A DNA stretch of 64,000 nt from Rhipidocladum racemiflorum (lineage: Eukaryota; Streptophyta; Magnoliopsida; Poales; Poaceae): contig CM070588.1 of the NCBI GenBank assembly GCA_036346355.1, positions 1 to 64,000 of the forward strand, written 5' to 3'. The notes below the pieces were generated by a model. It did no database searches. It saw only the letters and a program-made list of their open reading frames with translations, and had not been told where the DNA came from. The position numbers and the translations under genes were made by a program. This document shows positions 21,560 through 32,737 of the stretch, in pieces; the stretch's first letter is position 1, and each line of letters opens with the position of its first letter.

Positions 21560-22690
21560 AGCAAACAAACTATGTATTCCAAATTTAGTTCTCGTTTCGC
21601 TTGTTATTGCTACAGAAGCGCATGGAGGAGGATTGATGGGACACTTTGGTGTGAAAAGGGACGGAGGACATACTCGCTAGCCATTTCTTTTGGCCCGAGA
21701 ATGAGGCGAGACGTGGAACGTTTCATCGCTCATTGTTCTACATGTCAACAAGCTAAGTCACGACTTAATCCCCATGGTTTATACATGCCTCCGCCTGCTC
21801 CTAACGTGCCTTGGGAGGATATTTCTATGGACTTTGTTTTAGGACTCCTAGAACAAAGAAGGGGAGGATAGTATCTTTGTCGTTGTGGATAGATTTTCTA
21901 AAATGGCACACTTTATACCTTGTCACAAAAGCGATGACGCTACCAACATTCTTTGACTTATTCTTTCGTGAAATTGTTCGCTTACATGGTGTGCCTAACA
22001 CAATAGTTTCAGATCGTGACACTCAAATTCTTAAGCCACTTTTGGAGAACTTTGTGGGCTAAATTGGGGACTAAACTTTTATTTTCTACTACTTGTCATC
22101 CCCAAACCGATGGACAAACCGAGGTCGTTAATCGAACTTTATCTACTATGCTTAGGGTCTGTTTTGAAAAAGAACATTAAATTGTGGGAAGAATGTTTGC
22201 CTCATATTGAGTTTGCTTATAATCGGTCTATGCATTCTACTACTAAGATGTGCCCTTTTGAGATTGTATATGGATTTGTACCTCATGCTCCAATTGATTT
22301 GTTACCTCTACCATCTTCGGAGAAATTGAATCTTGATGCTAAACAACGTCTTGATTTGATTATGAAACCGCATGAGACAACTAAAGAAAACATAGAACGC
22401 ATGAATGCTAAATATAAACTTCTTGGTAGTAAGGGAAGGAAACATGTAACTTTTGAACCAAGCGATTTAGTTTGGTTGCATTTGCTAAAAGATCGATTCC
22501 TAATTAAGAAAATCTAAGTTGATGCCGCGAAATGATGGTCCTTTCAAAGTATTGGCAAAGATTAATGATAATGCATACAAGCTTGAATTGCTGCAGATTT
22601 TGGGGTTAGTCCCACATTCAACATTGCCGATTTGAAACCATACTTGGGAGAGGATGATGAACTTGAGTCGAGGACGACTCAAATGCAAGA
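21560..22690 (+). pseudogene. Gypsy integrase
   Basis: The zinc-finger end HCSTCQQAK (about 21,730) is followed by HGLYMPPPAPNVPWEDISMD with the first catalytic Asp. The second follows at VSDRDTQI (about 22,010), and CHPQTDGQTEVVNRTL leads to the catalytic Glu segment across a frame break near 22,100. The C-terminal part continues LWEECLPHIEFAYNRS and FEIVYGFVPHAPIDLLPLP. The frame then approaches the LTR with KPYLGEDDELESRTTQMQEG, and its continuation GPITRARARQ lies inside the 3' LTR. Several frame breaks. Confidence 0.87.
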
Positions 22691-22698
22691 AGGGAGGA
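22686..22698 (+). other. Gypsy polypurine tract
   Basis: CAAGAAGGGAGGA immediately upstream of the 3' LTR start; primes plus-strand DNA synthesis in LTR elements. Confidence 0.75.
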
Positions 22699-23619
22699 TG
22701 ATGAGGACATCACTACCATGGATACGGCCATACTTACAAACCCAATGGAAACCAACAATGTCATACAAGGGCCAATTACTCGAGCTCGGGCACGACAATT
22801 CAATTACCAGGTGAATCGTTCCTCGGGTTGCATACTGAGATAATTTTATGAATGGAATGCTATTTAATCCTCGTGATGATTTTATTGTCCTTAGGAACCA
22901 TGGAGAAGGACTCCCAAACGTCAAGCATGAAGCCAATTCTTCCGCACAAGTTCAACTCGGATTCGGCCTCCGGACAGCACCAACTTCAAACGACCATAAC
23001 TTTTGATCCACAAGGGTGTTTGAGGTCTATGAGTACTGGTTGGAAAGGTTTCGACGTCCTCTTTCCAACGGATCTGGCCCCATCTCCAAATTCCTAACGA
23101 GTCAACGGGAATCTGCAAAACAATTGGCGCCACTTTTCCAAATCGAGAAGACGTGGGCTTTGGGCCTTGTAATAGAGTTGTAGTTGGTATCCTTCGCTTT
23201 GGACGTGTTTCCCACGCCCTACCTCTTATAAATAGCCGGACATCGGCTCCTTAGGGTTTTGGGTTTTATTTGATTAGTTTAGCCAAGTGCAAACTTGATC
23301 CTGCGAGTTGTCTTTGGGCCGACCACCTTGTCAAGATCGCCAATAAGACTCCACTTTGTTTCGCTTCAGCTTTATCCGCAATTTGATTGCTTATCCTATT
23401 GTTCTTGCTTGTTCTTCGGTTGCTTGCGTGAATTGAACTGTGTTCAAAGTTGATCGTGCTCACCGCAAGATCAATAACCTACCGGAGTTGGTTTAGCGAT
23501 TGCTAAGGCGCATCGTCGTCGTACGGTGTAGTCGGATAGTCAAAGTCGACTCTAACAAATCGATCGTGTGTTTCTCATCGAAAGATCGGGACACCCATAT
23601 TGCCATCACGGCGCCATCA
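22699..23619 (+). repeat. Gypsy 3' LTR (921 bp)
   Basis: Near-identical to 15,804-16,732. Differences are about ten to fifteen substitutions and a similar number of 1-3 base indels by eye. Followed by the CCGCA duplication at 23,620-23,624. Confidence 0.95.
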
Positions 23620-23624
23620 CCGCA

Positions 23625-24519
23625 TGCTTCATCCCAGCGGATCTGAGATGGCGTCTTGCTTCTGGTTGGGTTGGCCCAGTTCGGTGATTCCAGCGCTTCG
23701 CATCGTCGTGGTTGTGTTACCATGGCGGGGATGGGAGACTCAGGCAGCTCCATCTTGCCGGTCGACCTCGAGTGCATCTACTTCGGTGGCAAAGTCCGTC
23801 CATCACCCTACGATCCTCTCTCCTGGCTCTCCATTTCTTGGAAATCTGTGCTGTTTAGGGATCTTTTACTCGGGCTAGGTTTGTTCCTCGCGGCGATTTG
23901 GTTACTCGCATTGGGTTTGGGCGTGCTTGGGAGGTGACGGATTGCGTTGCAATTCATCTTTTTCTTCAGGTTCTGGATTGCGCCATGATTAACCACAAGT
24001 TCCTGTGATGATTATATATGTTTCTGATGTGTCAGATGGAGCCAAGATCAATGTATGACATGTATGTTGGTTTGTGCGTGCGTGTGCTGGGGAGGCTGGG
24101 ATAGCGTGTCGGTGTCGGTGTACGGGGAGTGGGATGACATGAAGGCCGCCGCTGGCGTGCTATCGGACTACTCGCTTGACTTCTCCAAGATCTGCGCCGT
24201 CAGGATGCAACGCAAGGAGGCACCCACCTGGTCGAGCGCCAGCAGCGCCCAGGAGGTCGTCGGTGGCGGTGAGCCATGCCAGCGCTCCTTGGCGGCCAAC
24301 CCAGATCATGACCGCCACCATCGTTGCCAGCACAGCGAGGCTGACGTCCGCTGACCGCTCCGGCCGAACAAGGTCAGCTTAATTACGTGCACCACTTTCT
24401 TTCTTTCTATTTTGAAACAACATGCACCCCTTTTTGTACTTTCTCAACTTGTGATTTCATAAATCAAGTGATAAACTAACGTTGAGCTCTGCATTGTTTG
24501 TGATATTACTGATTCAAAA
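23625..24519. other. Sequence between gypsy and Helitron, possible exon fragments
   Basis: Two plus-strand open pieces look exon-like. At 23,721-23,936 a frame from ATG begins MAGMGDSGSSILPVDLEC and ends in a hydrophobic run (LGLFLAAIWLLALGLGVLG) that could be a membrane segment. At 24,112-24,354 a frame includes EWDDMKAAAGVLSDYSLDFS. I recognise neither. They may be parts of one decayed gene. Confidence 0.3.
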
Positions 24520-25180
24520 TCTAAACTAATAAAAGAGGGAGTTTACCAGCCCAAACTCTGTACAGCCGATCTTCCTCCCGTCTCCGCGCAGCGAGCGATT
24601 CCACAGCAACCCGCACCTGTCGCCCCACACGATCCCACGAACACGCCCGTCTCTCACCGTCTCGCCCCTCACGCCCTTCGCCCCAGCCCGCGACACCAAA
24701 TCACCACCACCATTGGCTCGCATGCCCGATCCACACCGCCGGAAGCCCGTCTTCCCTGATCCCCGTTCGTAAGCACCTGATCCTTGCAACCACCATCTAT
24801 CCTGCACCTTCTCGGCTTCCCCTCCACTCCATTGCTCGAACTCCCCTCTCCCTCGACTCCCTCGCGCCCCTCCCCTGCGCCCGCACCATCCGTCCGCCTC
24901 CTCTCTCCCTTGATTCTCTCACGCCCCTCCGCCTCCCCAGCGCCCGCACTGCCCGCCCCACGGTGCTCGGGGAGCGGCCGGCGGGGCCAAAGCACGGGCA
25001 GCGCCAGATCTAGCCCCTCCTCCTCGCCTCCTCTTCTCACATTCTCAGACCCGACGACGAGGTCGTCGCCTGCTTGCTGCCCCGCGTAGATCTGCTATCT
25101 CCTCCTTTGGCTACTTCCCTCGTTCCTTCCCCTCCCACACCATGCCATCTCCCCCTCTACTGCTACTCCTCCACTTGCAG

Positions 25181-25578
25181 GGGCTCCGCTCGCCCTCTTA
25201 GATCCGGAGGCGTGGTGGTCGCACGCCTCCTCCTCCGCCGAGCCCGCCGCTGGGGATGGCGAAGCCTCTGCGCCGCCGTTCCACAACAAGGAGAAGGTGC
25301 TCGTGACCTGCTCCCGCCCGACCCGCCGCATCATCTACAGGTCAAATCGGTGCCCTCTTTGTTCGGAATCGTGCGGTGGTCGGTAGGTCGATTATTGTGT
25401 GTAAGTTTTTGGGGGATTGGATTGGTGTGTGCGTAGGTATCGGCATCTGATGCAGAACGTGGTGTCGCTACTGCCGCACGCCAAGAAGGACATCAAGGTG
25501 GAGTTGCAGCAGAGCAAGGGAACCGCGCTGAACGAGCTACTCGAGCCCAGGAGCTGCTCCAGCTGCCTCTTCTTCGAG
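25181..25578 (+). pseudogene. BRX1: BRX1 (Brix-domain ribosome biogenesis factor) fragment, two exons
   Basis: Exon 25,181-25,340 (after acceptor CTTGCAG) encodes an acidic, alanine-rich lead and then NKEKVLVTCSR, the start of the Brix domain. Exon 25,437-25,578 joins in frame across a GT-AG intron and reads YRHLMQNVVSLLPHAKKD, SKGTALNELLE and SCSSCLFFE. This matches the N-terminal quarter of plant BRX1, a nucleolar protein needed for 60S subunit assembly. After the donor at 25,579 no further BRX1 exon is found, so about three quarters of the protein is missing. Substitutions and a small insertion (SRPTRRI) relative to the expected motif suggest decay. It sits inside the Helitron. Confidence 0.75.
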
Positions 25579-27639
25579 GTATAATACATCTACTCTGTTT
25601 GCTACTCTGTTTGCTGCTTGCCTCTTCTTCGAGGTATAATTAATTCACAGAAAACACCAAGTTATCCAATCGCATTATTCCTTGGATAAAAAAACTATTA
25701 ATTTGATCTGTGTATGATTCCGAGCCACAGAGCAACGAGTCAGAAGTAGCTGGAGAAATGGTTTCATATTGCAATGTGCTTCCCACCTCTCTTTCTATCT
25801 TGACATTTCTCCTGTTGGGTTATCATAATCTTCTTTTCATTGGGGAGAAATTAAATAGGGGCTTCTGCTGAATGTTCTTGTTGCCCAAATTATTTACTAA
25901 ATTTTGTTTCATTTGGCTTCAGCCGGGGAGGAGCAAGTTCAAGGGTTGTTTGTTTGGTTGCATGGATGGATGGTGAGAGATGGCATCTCTCAAGGTGTTT
26001 CAAATTCAAAAAACGGAAATACATATTTGATTACCTGTAAATAAATACAAACATGCTACTCCATCCATCTATTGGGGTTGGTGTCCCTGCAAGGACTTTG
26101 TACAATGCATGCACTAGGTGACAAGGTTGGTTCAGCTCTTATTGCTCAAGCAGCAGTGGTTCTGACTCTTCCTTGGAGTGGATCACATGTGAGCCTTGCA
26201 TTCTCTTTGTTAGCTTGCCTGCTGATTTTTTTGTGGATGCATTTTATGACCTAATGGCACCGTTTTATAGGTGGAGGTTCCATTAGAATGCTGCTTGTAC
26301 TTGATACCTTAGGAGATGTATAGAAAAGCTTATGTTACTACCACAGAGGAAGTAGTTGCAAGTTGTTAAGTGGTTGGTTATCCTGCTATGATTAAGGCAT
26401 CCTAGGGTGGTGGTAGTAAAGGAATAAGAAAGGTACATTATTCATGTGGTTTGACTATCTTCAAGATATTGTGTGGACTGTAATGTGTAGTGCCCAGAGT
26501 TAACTCCAACCATTTAATTGTGTGGACTCAATTGAACTCGGTTTTGCAGTGAGCTGCACATAGCTGTTGTTGGATGTCAGGCAAGCATGTCCATATTGTT
26601 ATGTGCTCCTAGGTGTTCTTTCCTATGAATAAAATTAATTGTAACTTGTTGGCTCTTCATTTTAGTATTCATTTTAGGCTTCCAATACTTTTCAGGGCTG
26701 CATACACTTCATGAATTGATCTTTCATTTATACATGACAGATGGAGTTGAAGCAAAGTACACCTATGAAGCCAGAATTACATGAAGGTATTTATCCTATT
26801 GATGGTTTCACGCTATTGGTCCTTTCCATCTGTTTGTTAACTATTTAGACAGCCTTGAAGTTTGAACTTATTCCTTTGGGCTTTGGTTGTGAGCTCAGCA
26901 TGCTAAATAGTGCAATTGATATATAATTCGAATCCTACCCTATTTTGTTAATGCTTATAGGAGGATTATGTGATTTTCTCAAATAATCTGCAGACCTGTT
27001 AGCATGTCACAATTCCTTGCATATTTTCCTGGTTGCATGCATATTTATTGATGGCAGTGAGCTACTATTGCTCAGTGCAACAAACTAACTAACTATTTCA
27101 ATCATGTATGTAAGGCGAATAAAAACAACCAAATTGCAACATAATAACACATTAAAATAGTTGACAAGTTGACACCACCAAGTCTTAATACATAACATAG
27201 TTCCCTTGCCATGTCCACCTAGCCGGGCAGAGGAGTTAAAACAGAGGAGTTAAAAGGAGCAGATCAGCAAACAGCAGAGGAGAGTTCAGAGTTGCAACTT
27301 GGCGTTACCCAGCGTTAAAAGGACTCAGAGGAGAGCAGATCAGCAGACAGCAAAGGAGAGTTCAGAGCTGAGCGGAGAGGAGCACGGGCGGAGCTCGAGC
27401 AAGGAGTCGGCGGAGCACGGGCGAAGCTCGAGCTCGACGGCGGAGAGGCAGAGACCGCCTGCGCTACGGCGGAGTGGCGGAGCTCGAGCTGGACTCCTAG
27501 GAGGTTCGGCTGACCGAGTCCCCTTCCCCTTCTCCTCAACTCCTCTGGCGGCTGACCGAGTCCCCCTCCCCTTCCTAATCTTGATCTGTGCTTTTGGGCC
27601 TGTCCGGCTAGGGTTTCAAATATGGCGGGCGTCGTAGCT
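25579..27639. other. Helitron internal sequence, mostly intron-like
   Basis: Non-coding, T-rich, plant-intron character. A 23-base phrase around CCTCTTCTTCGAGGTATAAT is repeated at about 25,566 and 25,618. At 26,741-26,786 a possible small exon (ATGGAGTTGAAGCAAAG...) has both AG and GT borders, family unknown. 27,230-27,620 is GC-rich with overlapping open frames and no domain. Confidence 0.4.
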
Positions 27640-27656
27640 CAAGGCGTCGCCATGGA

Positions 27657-27735
27657 TGCCTCACGGACGCCACGGACGCCTCACGGACGCCACGGACGCC
27701 TCACGGACGCCACGGACGCCTCACGGACGCCATAG
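27657..27735. repeat. 20-bp minisatellite, about four copies
   Basis: Unit CGCCTCACGGACGCCACGGA in perfect tandem copies, itself two half-units sharing CACGGACGCC. Flanks carry the reverse complement (GGCGTCC, GGCGTCGC) up to 27,825, so the region can fold. Confidence 0.85.
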
Positions 27736-27854
27736 GCGATCTCGGCAAGACGTCCGCCGTGGCGTCTGCTCAGGACCGCCACGACGATAAGGCGTCGCTT
27801 AGGCGTCCTTGAACGGACGCCATGACAACCATGATTTCAATCTCTAATTTGCAG

Positions 27855-27960
27855 CTTCTAGGCCTCAAGAATTCAAAAGAAGTTGTTTACAATACCTTTG
27901 ATGCTTGGGTTGCTTTTGAGTAGAATTTTCCTCTAGCATCGGTAAAGCAAGTGCCTACAG
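27855..27960 (+). pseudogene. Exon of a plant PPR-type protein, with internal stop
   Basis: Bordered by TTTGCAG and by GTATTG, one 106-bp exon reads LLGLKNSKEVVYNTFDAWVA, then FE-stop-NFPLASVKQ. The phrase VYNTFDAWVAFE.NFPLASVKQ is like the lead-in of the small organellar pentatricopeptide-repeat proteins related to At4g18975. The in-frame TAG replaces an expected sense codon. Only this exon is seen. The family call is from recall of a short stretch and could be wrong. It lies in the Helitron on the same strand as BRX1 and PIG-A. Confidence 0.5.
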
Positions 27961-28675
27961 GTATTGACAAAAAATGGAACATTAGCATATAATTGTCCAA
28001 GTAAGAGCAATTGGAATCGGTCTCAGTTTTCATTTGTGTTTGGTTTCTTATGGCAAATTTATCCTACAATTACATGTAGCTTTTCTCTATAATCCATGTT
28101 TTGGCTGCTATATTAAGTTAATGAGCGGATGTGCCAAAGATGTGTATAATTAGGATCATCTCATCGGGTGAATTGTGATTGCTTGTTATTTTTTGGAGGG
28201 TAAAAAGGTTTGGAAGACATCTCTAGAGAAGGTTTTCATGGTTCCTAATGCAGTGGAGGAGTTGTTGTAGAGGAGTTGCTGTGCTGGGGTTTGAGGAAGA
28301 CATCTCTAGAGAAGGTTTTCATGGTTCCTAATGCAGTGGATACTGCAATGTTTACTCCCTCCCCTAACCGCTTAAGCTGTGATGAAATTGTTATTGTTGT
28401 GATAAGTAGATTAGTATATTGAAAAGGTGCAGACCTTCATGTTGAAGTCATTCCAGAAGTATGCTATCTATTTCCAAACGTAAATTTCTACTGCACTCAT
28501 GGAATGAGTGACATGATATAAAGGTGAACTGTATGTTTGGACTAAGGCATAACACTTTCATAATGCAGCATATAGATATATACTGCCTTGATCACTATCC
28601 ATATAACAAGTTGCATTATAGTTCAGCTTTATTAATTGGACATTAGAGTTCAACTATTGTCATCTTTCGTCGTTA
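27961..28675. other. Helitron internal sequence with a 46-bp direct repeat
   Basis: Non-coding. The 46-bp segment beginning GGAAGACATCTCTAGAGAAG occurs exactly at 28,212-28,257 and 28,295-28,340. The phrase between the copies (GAGGAGTTGCTGTGCTGGGG) resembles 41,320-41,340 near the Helitron 3' end. Confidence 0.6.
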
Positions 28676-28680
28676 CTTTC
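28676..28680. repeat. Target site duplication of copia B (left)
   Basis: CTTTC, repeated at 39,195-39,199 next to the 3' LTR and again at 57,151-57,155 in the duplicated block. Confidence 0.92.
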
Positions 28681-28880
28681 TGTTAGAGTCCTCTGTTATT
28701 CTCCTGTATTGCTACACATGATAGCCTTCTATATTTGTTCTAGCTATATATAAGATAGATTAGATTAAGATCAATCTGTTGTAACCTTCCATACTTATCC
28801 CTAGAGGATGTATATATAAAGAGCCCAATCACCCAAGAAGGGACACGGGCTAATTCTACCTATTTCCTCTCACTTCTACA
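28681..28880 (+). repeat. Copia B 5' LTR
   Basis: TGTTAGAGTCCTCTG...CACTTCTACA. Contains a TATATATAAAG box near 28,810-28,820. Differs from the 3' LTR by a few bases (for example CACATGATAG against CACGATAG). Confidence 0.93.
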
Positions 28881-28934
28881 TGGTATCAGAAGATTAGATT
28901 GGATCCTTCTTTCTCCTCCCGCCGCCTTACGTCC

Positions 28935-30406
28935 ATGACTACCTCCTCCGCCACCTCCTCTGCGACTTCCTCTGCCCTCGCCACCGACGTGGGCGCTACT
29001 CCACAGGCTTCCGCCGCCCCATTTCCTGGTGCCGCCGGGCTCTCATCTTCTCGGGCCCTGCTGCCGGTTCAGCTCGATCTCACCACCGGCAACTTCACCA
29101 AGTGGAATATCTTCTTCAAGGCGCTCCTCGGCCGCGATGGTCTTCTCCACCATGTCGATGGCTCCATCGCTCCCGCCCCCAGCGACACTACTTGGGCGTC
29201 TGATGACTACGCCGTCCTTTCTGTCATGTATGGGTCGATCTCTGCCGACGTCCTCGACATCATCCTCGACAAGGAGCAAACTGCTCGAGAGCTCTGGGTC
29301 GCTGTTGAAACCCTCTTTTGCGGCAACTAAGAGGGACGTGCTATCGTTCTTCTCAACGAGTTCCACGGCCTCCAACAGGGCGACCTCACCATCACCGCCT
29401 ACTGCAAGGAGCAGAAGCGCCCTGCCGACGCTCTACGCGACGCCGATGCCCCTGTCGACGATCGCTTGTTGGTGCTAAATGTGTTGCGCGGCCTCAACAA
29501 AACAATGGCTCATGCCGCTACGGTCGTTGCCATGACATCACCTCTTCCATCCTTCGTCGCGGCTCAGACTTCACTTCTCAAGGAGGAGATGCGTCTTGGT
29601 GTTGCAGCCAAGACCGAAGCTGCTAGTGCTCTCCTCACCACCACTGGCAAAGTCCCCTGTTCTGGGACGGCCTGCGCTGGTACTACCCGTGGTGATGGCT
29701 CTTCCTCGATAAACAAGTCCAAGAAACCGTGGAAGAAGAAGGGCGGCTCCGGCAGCCATCACACCAACGGCGGCTCTCGACCTCCAACACCAATCGGACC
29801 ATGGCTCTGCTTTAACCCTGGAACCGGGCTGTGGTCGCCTACCTCTGGACAGTGGGCACCTCCCACCTCCTTCGGCCGTGGTGGGCCTGGCCTCCTAGGC
29901 CCCCGCTCGCCTCAAGCGTTCGTCACCACGGCGGCGGCTCCATTCCCACCCCAGCCCCCTACACCTGCCTCTCCAGCATGGGACAGCGCCAGCCTCATCT
30001 CGGCGCTCAACAACCTCCAACTCAACAATGGTGGCTGGGTAATGGACTCGGGTGCATCTGCCCACATGACGCCTGATGATGGTAATCTACATCTCTCCTC
30101 TAAGCTTTCCAGTCCTCTTGTCACCGTTGGGAACAGTTCTCGCATACCGGTCACTCGTGTTGGATCCTGCACTCTTCCTTCACAGTCCGGTTCTTCCTTT
30201 GATTTACGTCATGTTCTTCACGTTCCGTCCTTAATTCATAATCTATTGTCCGTTCGTCAGTTTACACGCGATAACACTTGCTCCATTGAATTTGATCCTT
30301 TTGGTTTCTCTGTAAAGGACCTCCGAACGAAAGCAATTCTTCATCGTTGCAATAGTCAGGGCGACCTCTACGTCCTCCCTACCACTGCGTCCAGCTGCAA
30401 CACTGC
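28935..30406 (+). pseudogene. Copia B gag and protease
   Basis: ATG at 28,935 (MTTSSATSS). Gag has the copia N-terminal signature LDLTTGNFTKWNIFF. A TAA replaces a sense codon at about 29,330 (FCGN-stop-EGRAIVLLNEFHGL), and the frame continues unchanged. No CCHC knuckle is seen; instead there is a lysine-rich patch (KSKKPWKKKGG) and a proline-rich linker. The protease has GWVMDSGASAHMT with the catalytic Asp intact (about 30,037-30,075). The pre-integrase region is interrupted by the hAT insertion after the residues SSCNT. Confidence 0.87.
30399..30406. repeat. 8-bp target site duplication of the hAT element (left)
   Basis: AACACTGC, repeated at 32,730-32,737. Confidence 0.93.
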
Positions 30407-32729
30407 TAGGGGTGAAAACGGGTCGGATACGGTCGGATATTGCTCATCCCGTATCCTAACCCATATTATTATCTCGGATTCGGAGTCGGATACGGATAGA
30501 CCGGATACGGATACGAATTCGGAGTAGTCCGGATTCGGACACGCAGACGGATACATGACTGATCTGAATCGGAAGCGGATAATATAGTCGGATAGTATAC
30601 AAGGCAAAAAAAATGAATGAACCATATACGACATTGACATGAACCAATGAACTTTTCAACACAAGTAGATACATAACATAACTCTCACACGATAACACAC
30701 ATACATGATCACATCGACATACTCATAATTCATACAAGTCCAACATAAGTGATTCATACATAAGTCAAACATAAGTGATTCATAAATAAGTCCAACATGT
30801 TGAAGCAGGTGTTGCAGATGATTCATGCACACCCACACTCTGAGATATACTTCCACATGCACTTGATGCCATGACTGCACCTATAGAGAAATGAAAAGAA
30901 ATTACACAACAACTTGATATAACTAAATTTCCAGCAGTCATGTATATTAAATGACCAATGGGAAAGCTTTATCAGCTATGTCAGAATATTGAAGCAAATG
31001 GCTTCAGACTACATTTTGTTTTCCCTTTGAACTGAAAGTTCAGAATGATTAGCAGGCTATATGTCATATCCATGTAGTAGGCAGAGCTGCCAAAATTGCC
31101 TCATGTCTAAACAAATCATGTCTGTTGAAACTAGATGGCGCCTTAATAGTGAAGTTAGAAAGGACCTAATCTTAACAAGGCCTTCTGTACTTCAAGATCA
31201 TTCCCACACAAACAAAAAAAACGAGAATTATCTTTGCAATGGTGATATAATGTATGAATTAATAGATTATTAACAGTTTAACACCTACTGAATCATGTCT
31301 GTTGACATTCACATAAGCCAAAATTGCCTCATGTCTACACAAATTAGTAGGGCCCTACAAATCAGGTCCGTTGAAGCTAGATGGCGCCTTAATAGTGAAG
31401 TTAGAATATACACTTTGACTGAGAATTCCATTCCATGTTCGAGAATATACACATTTAAATCATAAAATTCACCACAGTTCCATTTAAAAAGATATCAATA
31501 TTCGTCAGAGATTTCATACCTTTTATCACCTCGGTTCTTAGGGTAATGGGGAATTGGAGCAACAAGGTATCGTCAGCCCAAAGTTTGGTCACAGAGAGGA
31601 AATCACCTGCAATGAGAACATTAATTAAGCACGAAGCAGAAATCATTCGATCTTATTATAGCCTCATCATATCAAAATAGTACCTCGCGCCCTCTCTGGA
31701 TGTCCATGACGGGATCCTCACGCTCACCTTCGCTGGTTGGGCATCTCCCTGCATGTAGGACAGAGCAAATTAAAGAAAAACAAAAACATTCGATTCTTGG
31801 ATCCAAAGAAGGGGGCCTGCATACAACCATGGCTGAAGGTGCTATCCAGAAGCGGATTGCTATTTCTAGGTTGCCTGAAATTTTCTTGCGTCAGTTTTTT
31901 TTGTGACAATTGGATTGGTGTAGAGATTTGATGTGTCATATGGTTGGACGTTGATCCAATGGGTAAAGAATGTGACTTACGGCTAACAAAAATTCGATCG
32001 CCTTACAAATAGACAATCTATTTCGAAGTTACCTTGGCGAGAAAGGAGAGTGAAACTTTGAAGTGAGAATCTGGCGGTTGTGAGGGCATTCATGGTTCAT
32101 GGTTCACCTACCTTAGATCTGGGCACCAGCGGTTGTAGCGAGAGGCTCTGCCGTAGACGGCAGCGGAGGTTTCGCCGTGGGCACGGCGCGCTGTGGTGGG
32201 CGACAGCTCAACGCGAGGAACCGGATCCGGCCGAGGGCGCGGTGGTGAATCGATCCGTAGCGATAGGTTTCGCGGCCGTGGAGCGCGCAAAGGGCTCGCC
32301 GTGAATCGGATCAGCGCAAGGGCTCGGCAACAGTGGAGAGGCGCGAGAGAGGCGGTGGGCGAGATCCGCGCAAGGGCTCAGCGCAGTGGAGGCGCGAGGC
32401 GAGGGCGGTGGCACGGCAGTCCCGAGAGGAAGGAGAATGGACCGAGCGAGGATTAGGATGCGGTCGTCTTTGCCACTAGGCCAGAAGTCGTTGGTCTCAT
32501 CTCATGGTCCACCGGATATCCGGTTTTGGTTATCGGATAATATCCGATAAATACGGAATTATCCGTATCAAGCCGGATATTGAACGCCCCGAATTCGTAT
32601 CCGTATCCGTATTTGACTATCCGGATCCGATCCGGATCCGACCGGATATAAAAACATCTTCCCGGATTCGGTTTTTTCCGGATACGGTTCCGGATCGGGC
32701 GGGAAATATCCGACCCGTTTTCACCCCTA
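30407..32729. mobile_element. Non-autonomous hAT DNA transposon (2.3 kb)
   Basis: Perfect terminal inverted repeats TAGGGGTGAAAACGGGTCGG (left) and its complement (right, ending CACCCCTA) with an 8-bp duplication AACACTGC identify a hAT element. Both ends (30,420-30,560 and 32,510-32,710) are crowded with GGATACGGAT and GGATATCCG motifs in both orientations, the kind of subterminal repeat bound by hAT transposases. No hAT transposase domain is found inside, so movement would need a helper. The interior includes a GC-rich section (32,080-32,450), and a phrase around AGATGGCGCCTTAATAGTGA is present twice (31,133 and 31,380). It splits the copia B reading frame. Confidence 0.92.
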
Positions 32730-32737
32730 AACACTGC

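Larger units (their letters stand above)
15804..23619 (+). mobile_element. Complete Ty3/gypsy chromovirus, probably CRM clade
   Basis: Full structure is visible: LTR, primer site, leader, gag, pol in the gypsy order RT-RNase H-INT, purine tract and second LTR, bounded by a 5-bp duplication CCGCA. LTRs begin TGATGAGGACATC and end CATCA. The LTR start, the GTGGTATCGAG sequence after the LTR, and the integrase segment HGLYMPPPAPNVPWEDISMD are those I associate with centromeric-retrotransposon (CRM/CRR) chromoviruses. The clade call is from memory and would need a tree. All coding regions carry frame breaks, so it is not autonomous as read. Confidence 0.9.

Noticed and set aside
15804..23619. Copia assignment for this element
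   Set aside because: Domain order RT-RNase H-INT and the YFDD box with gypsy motifs exclude copia.
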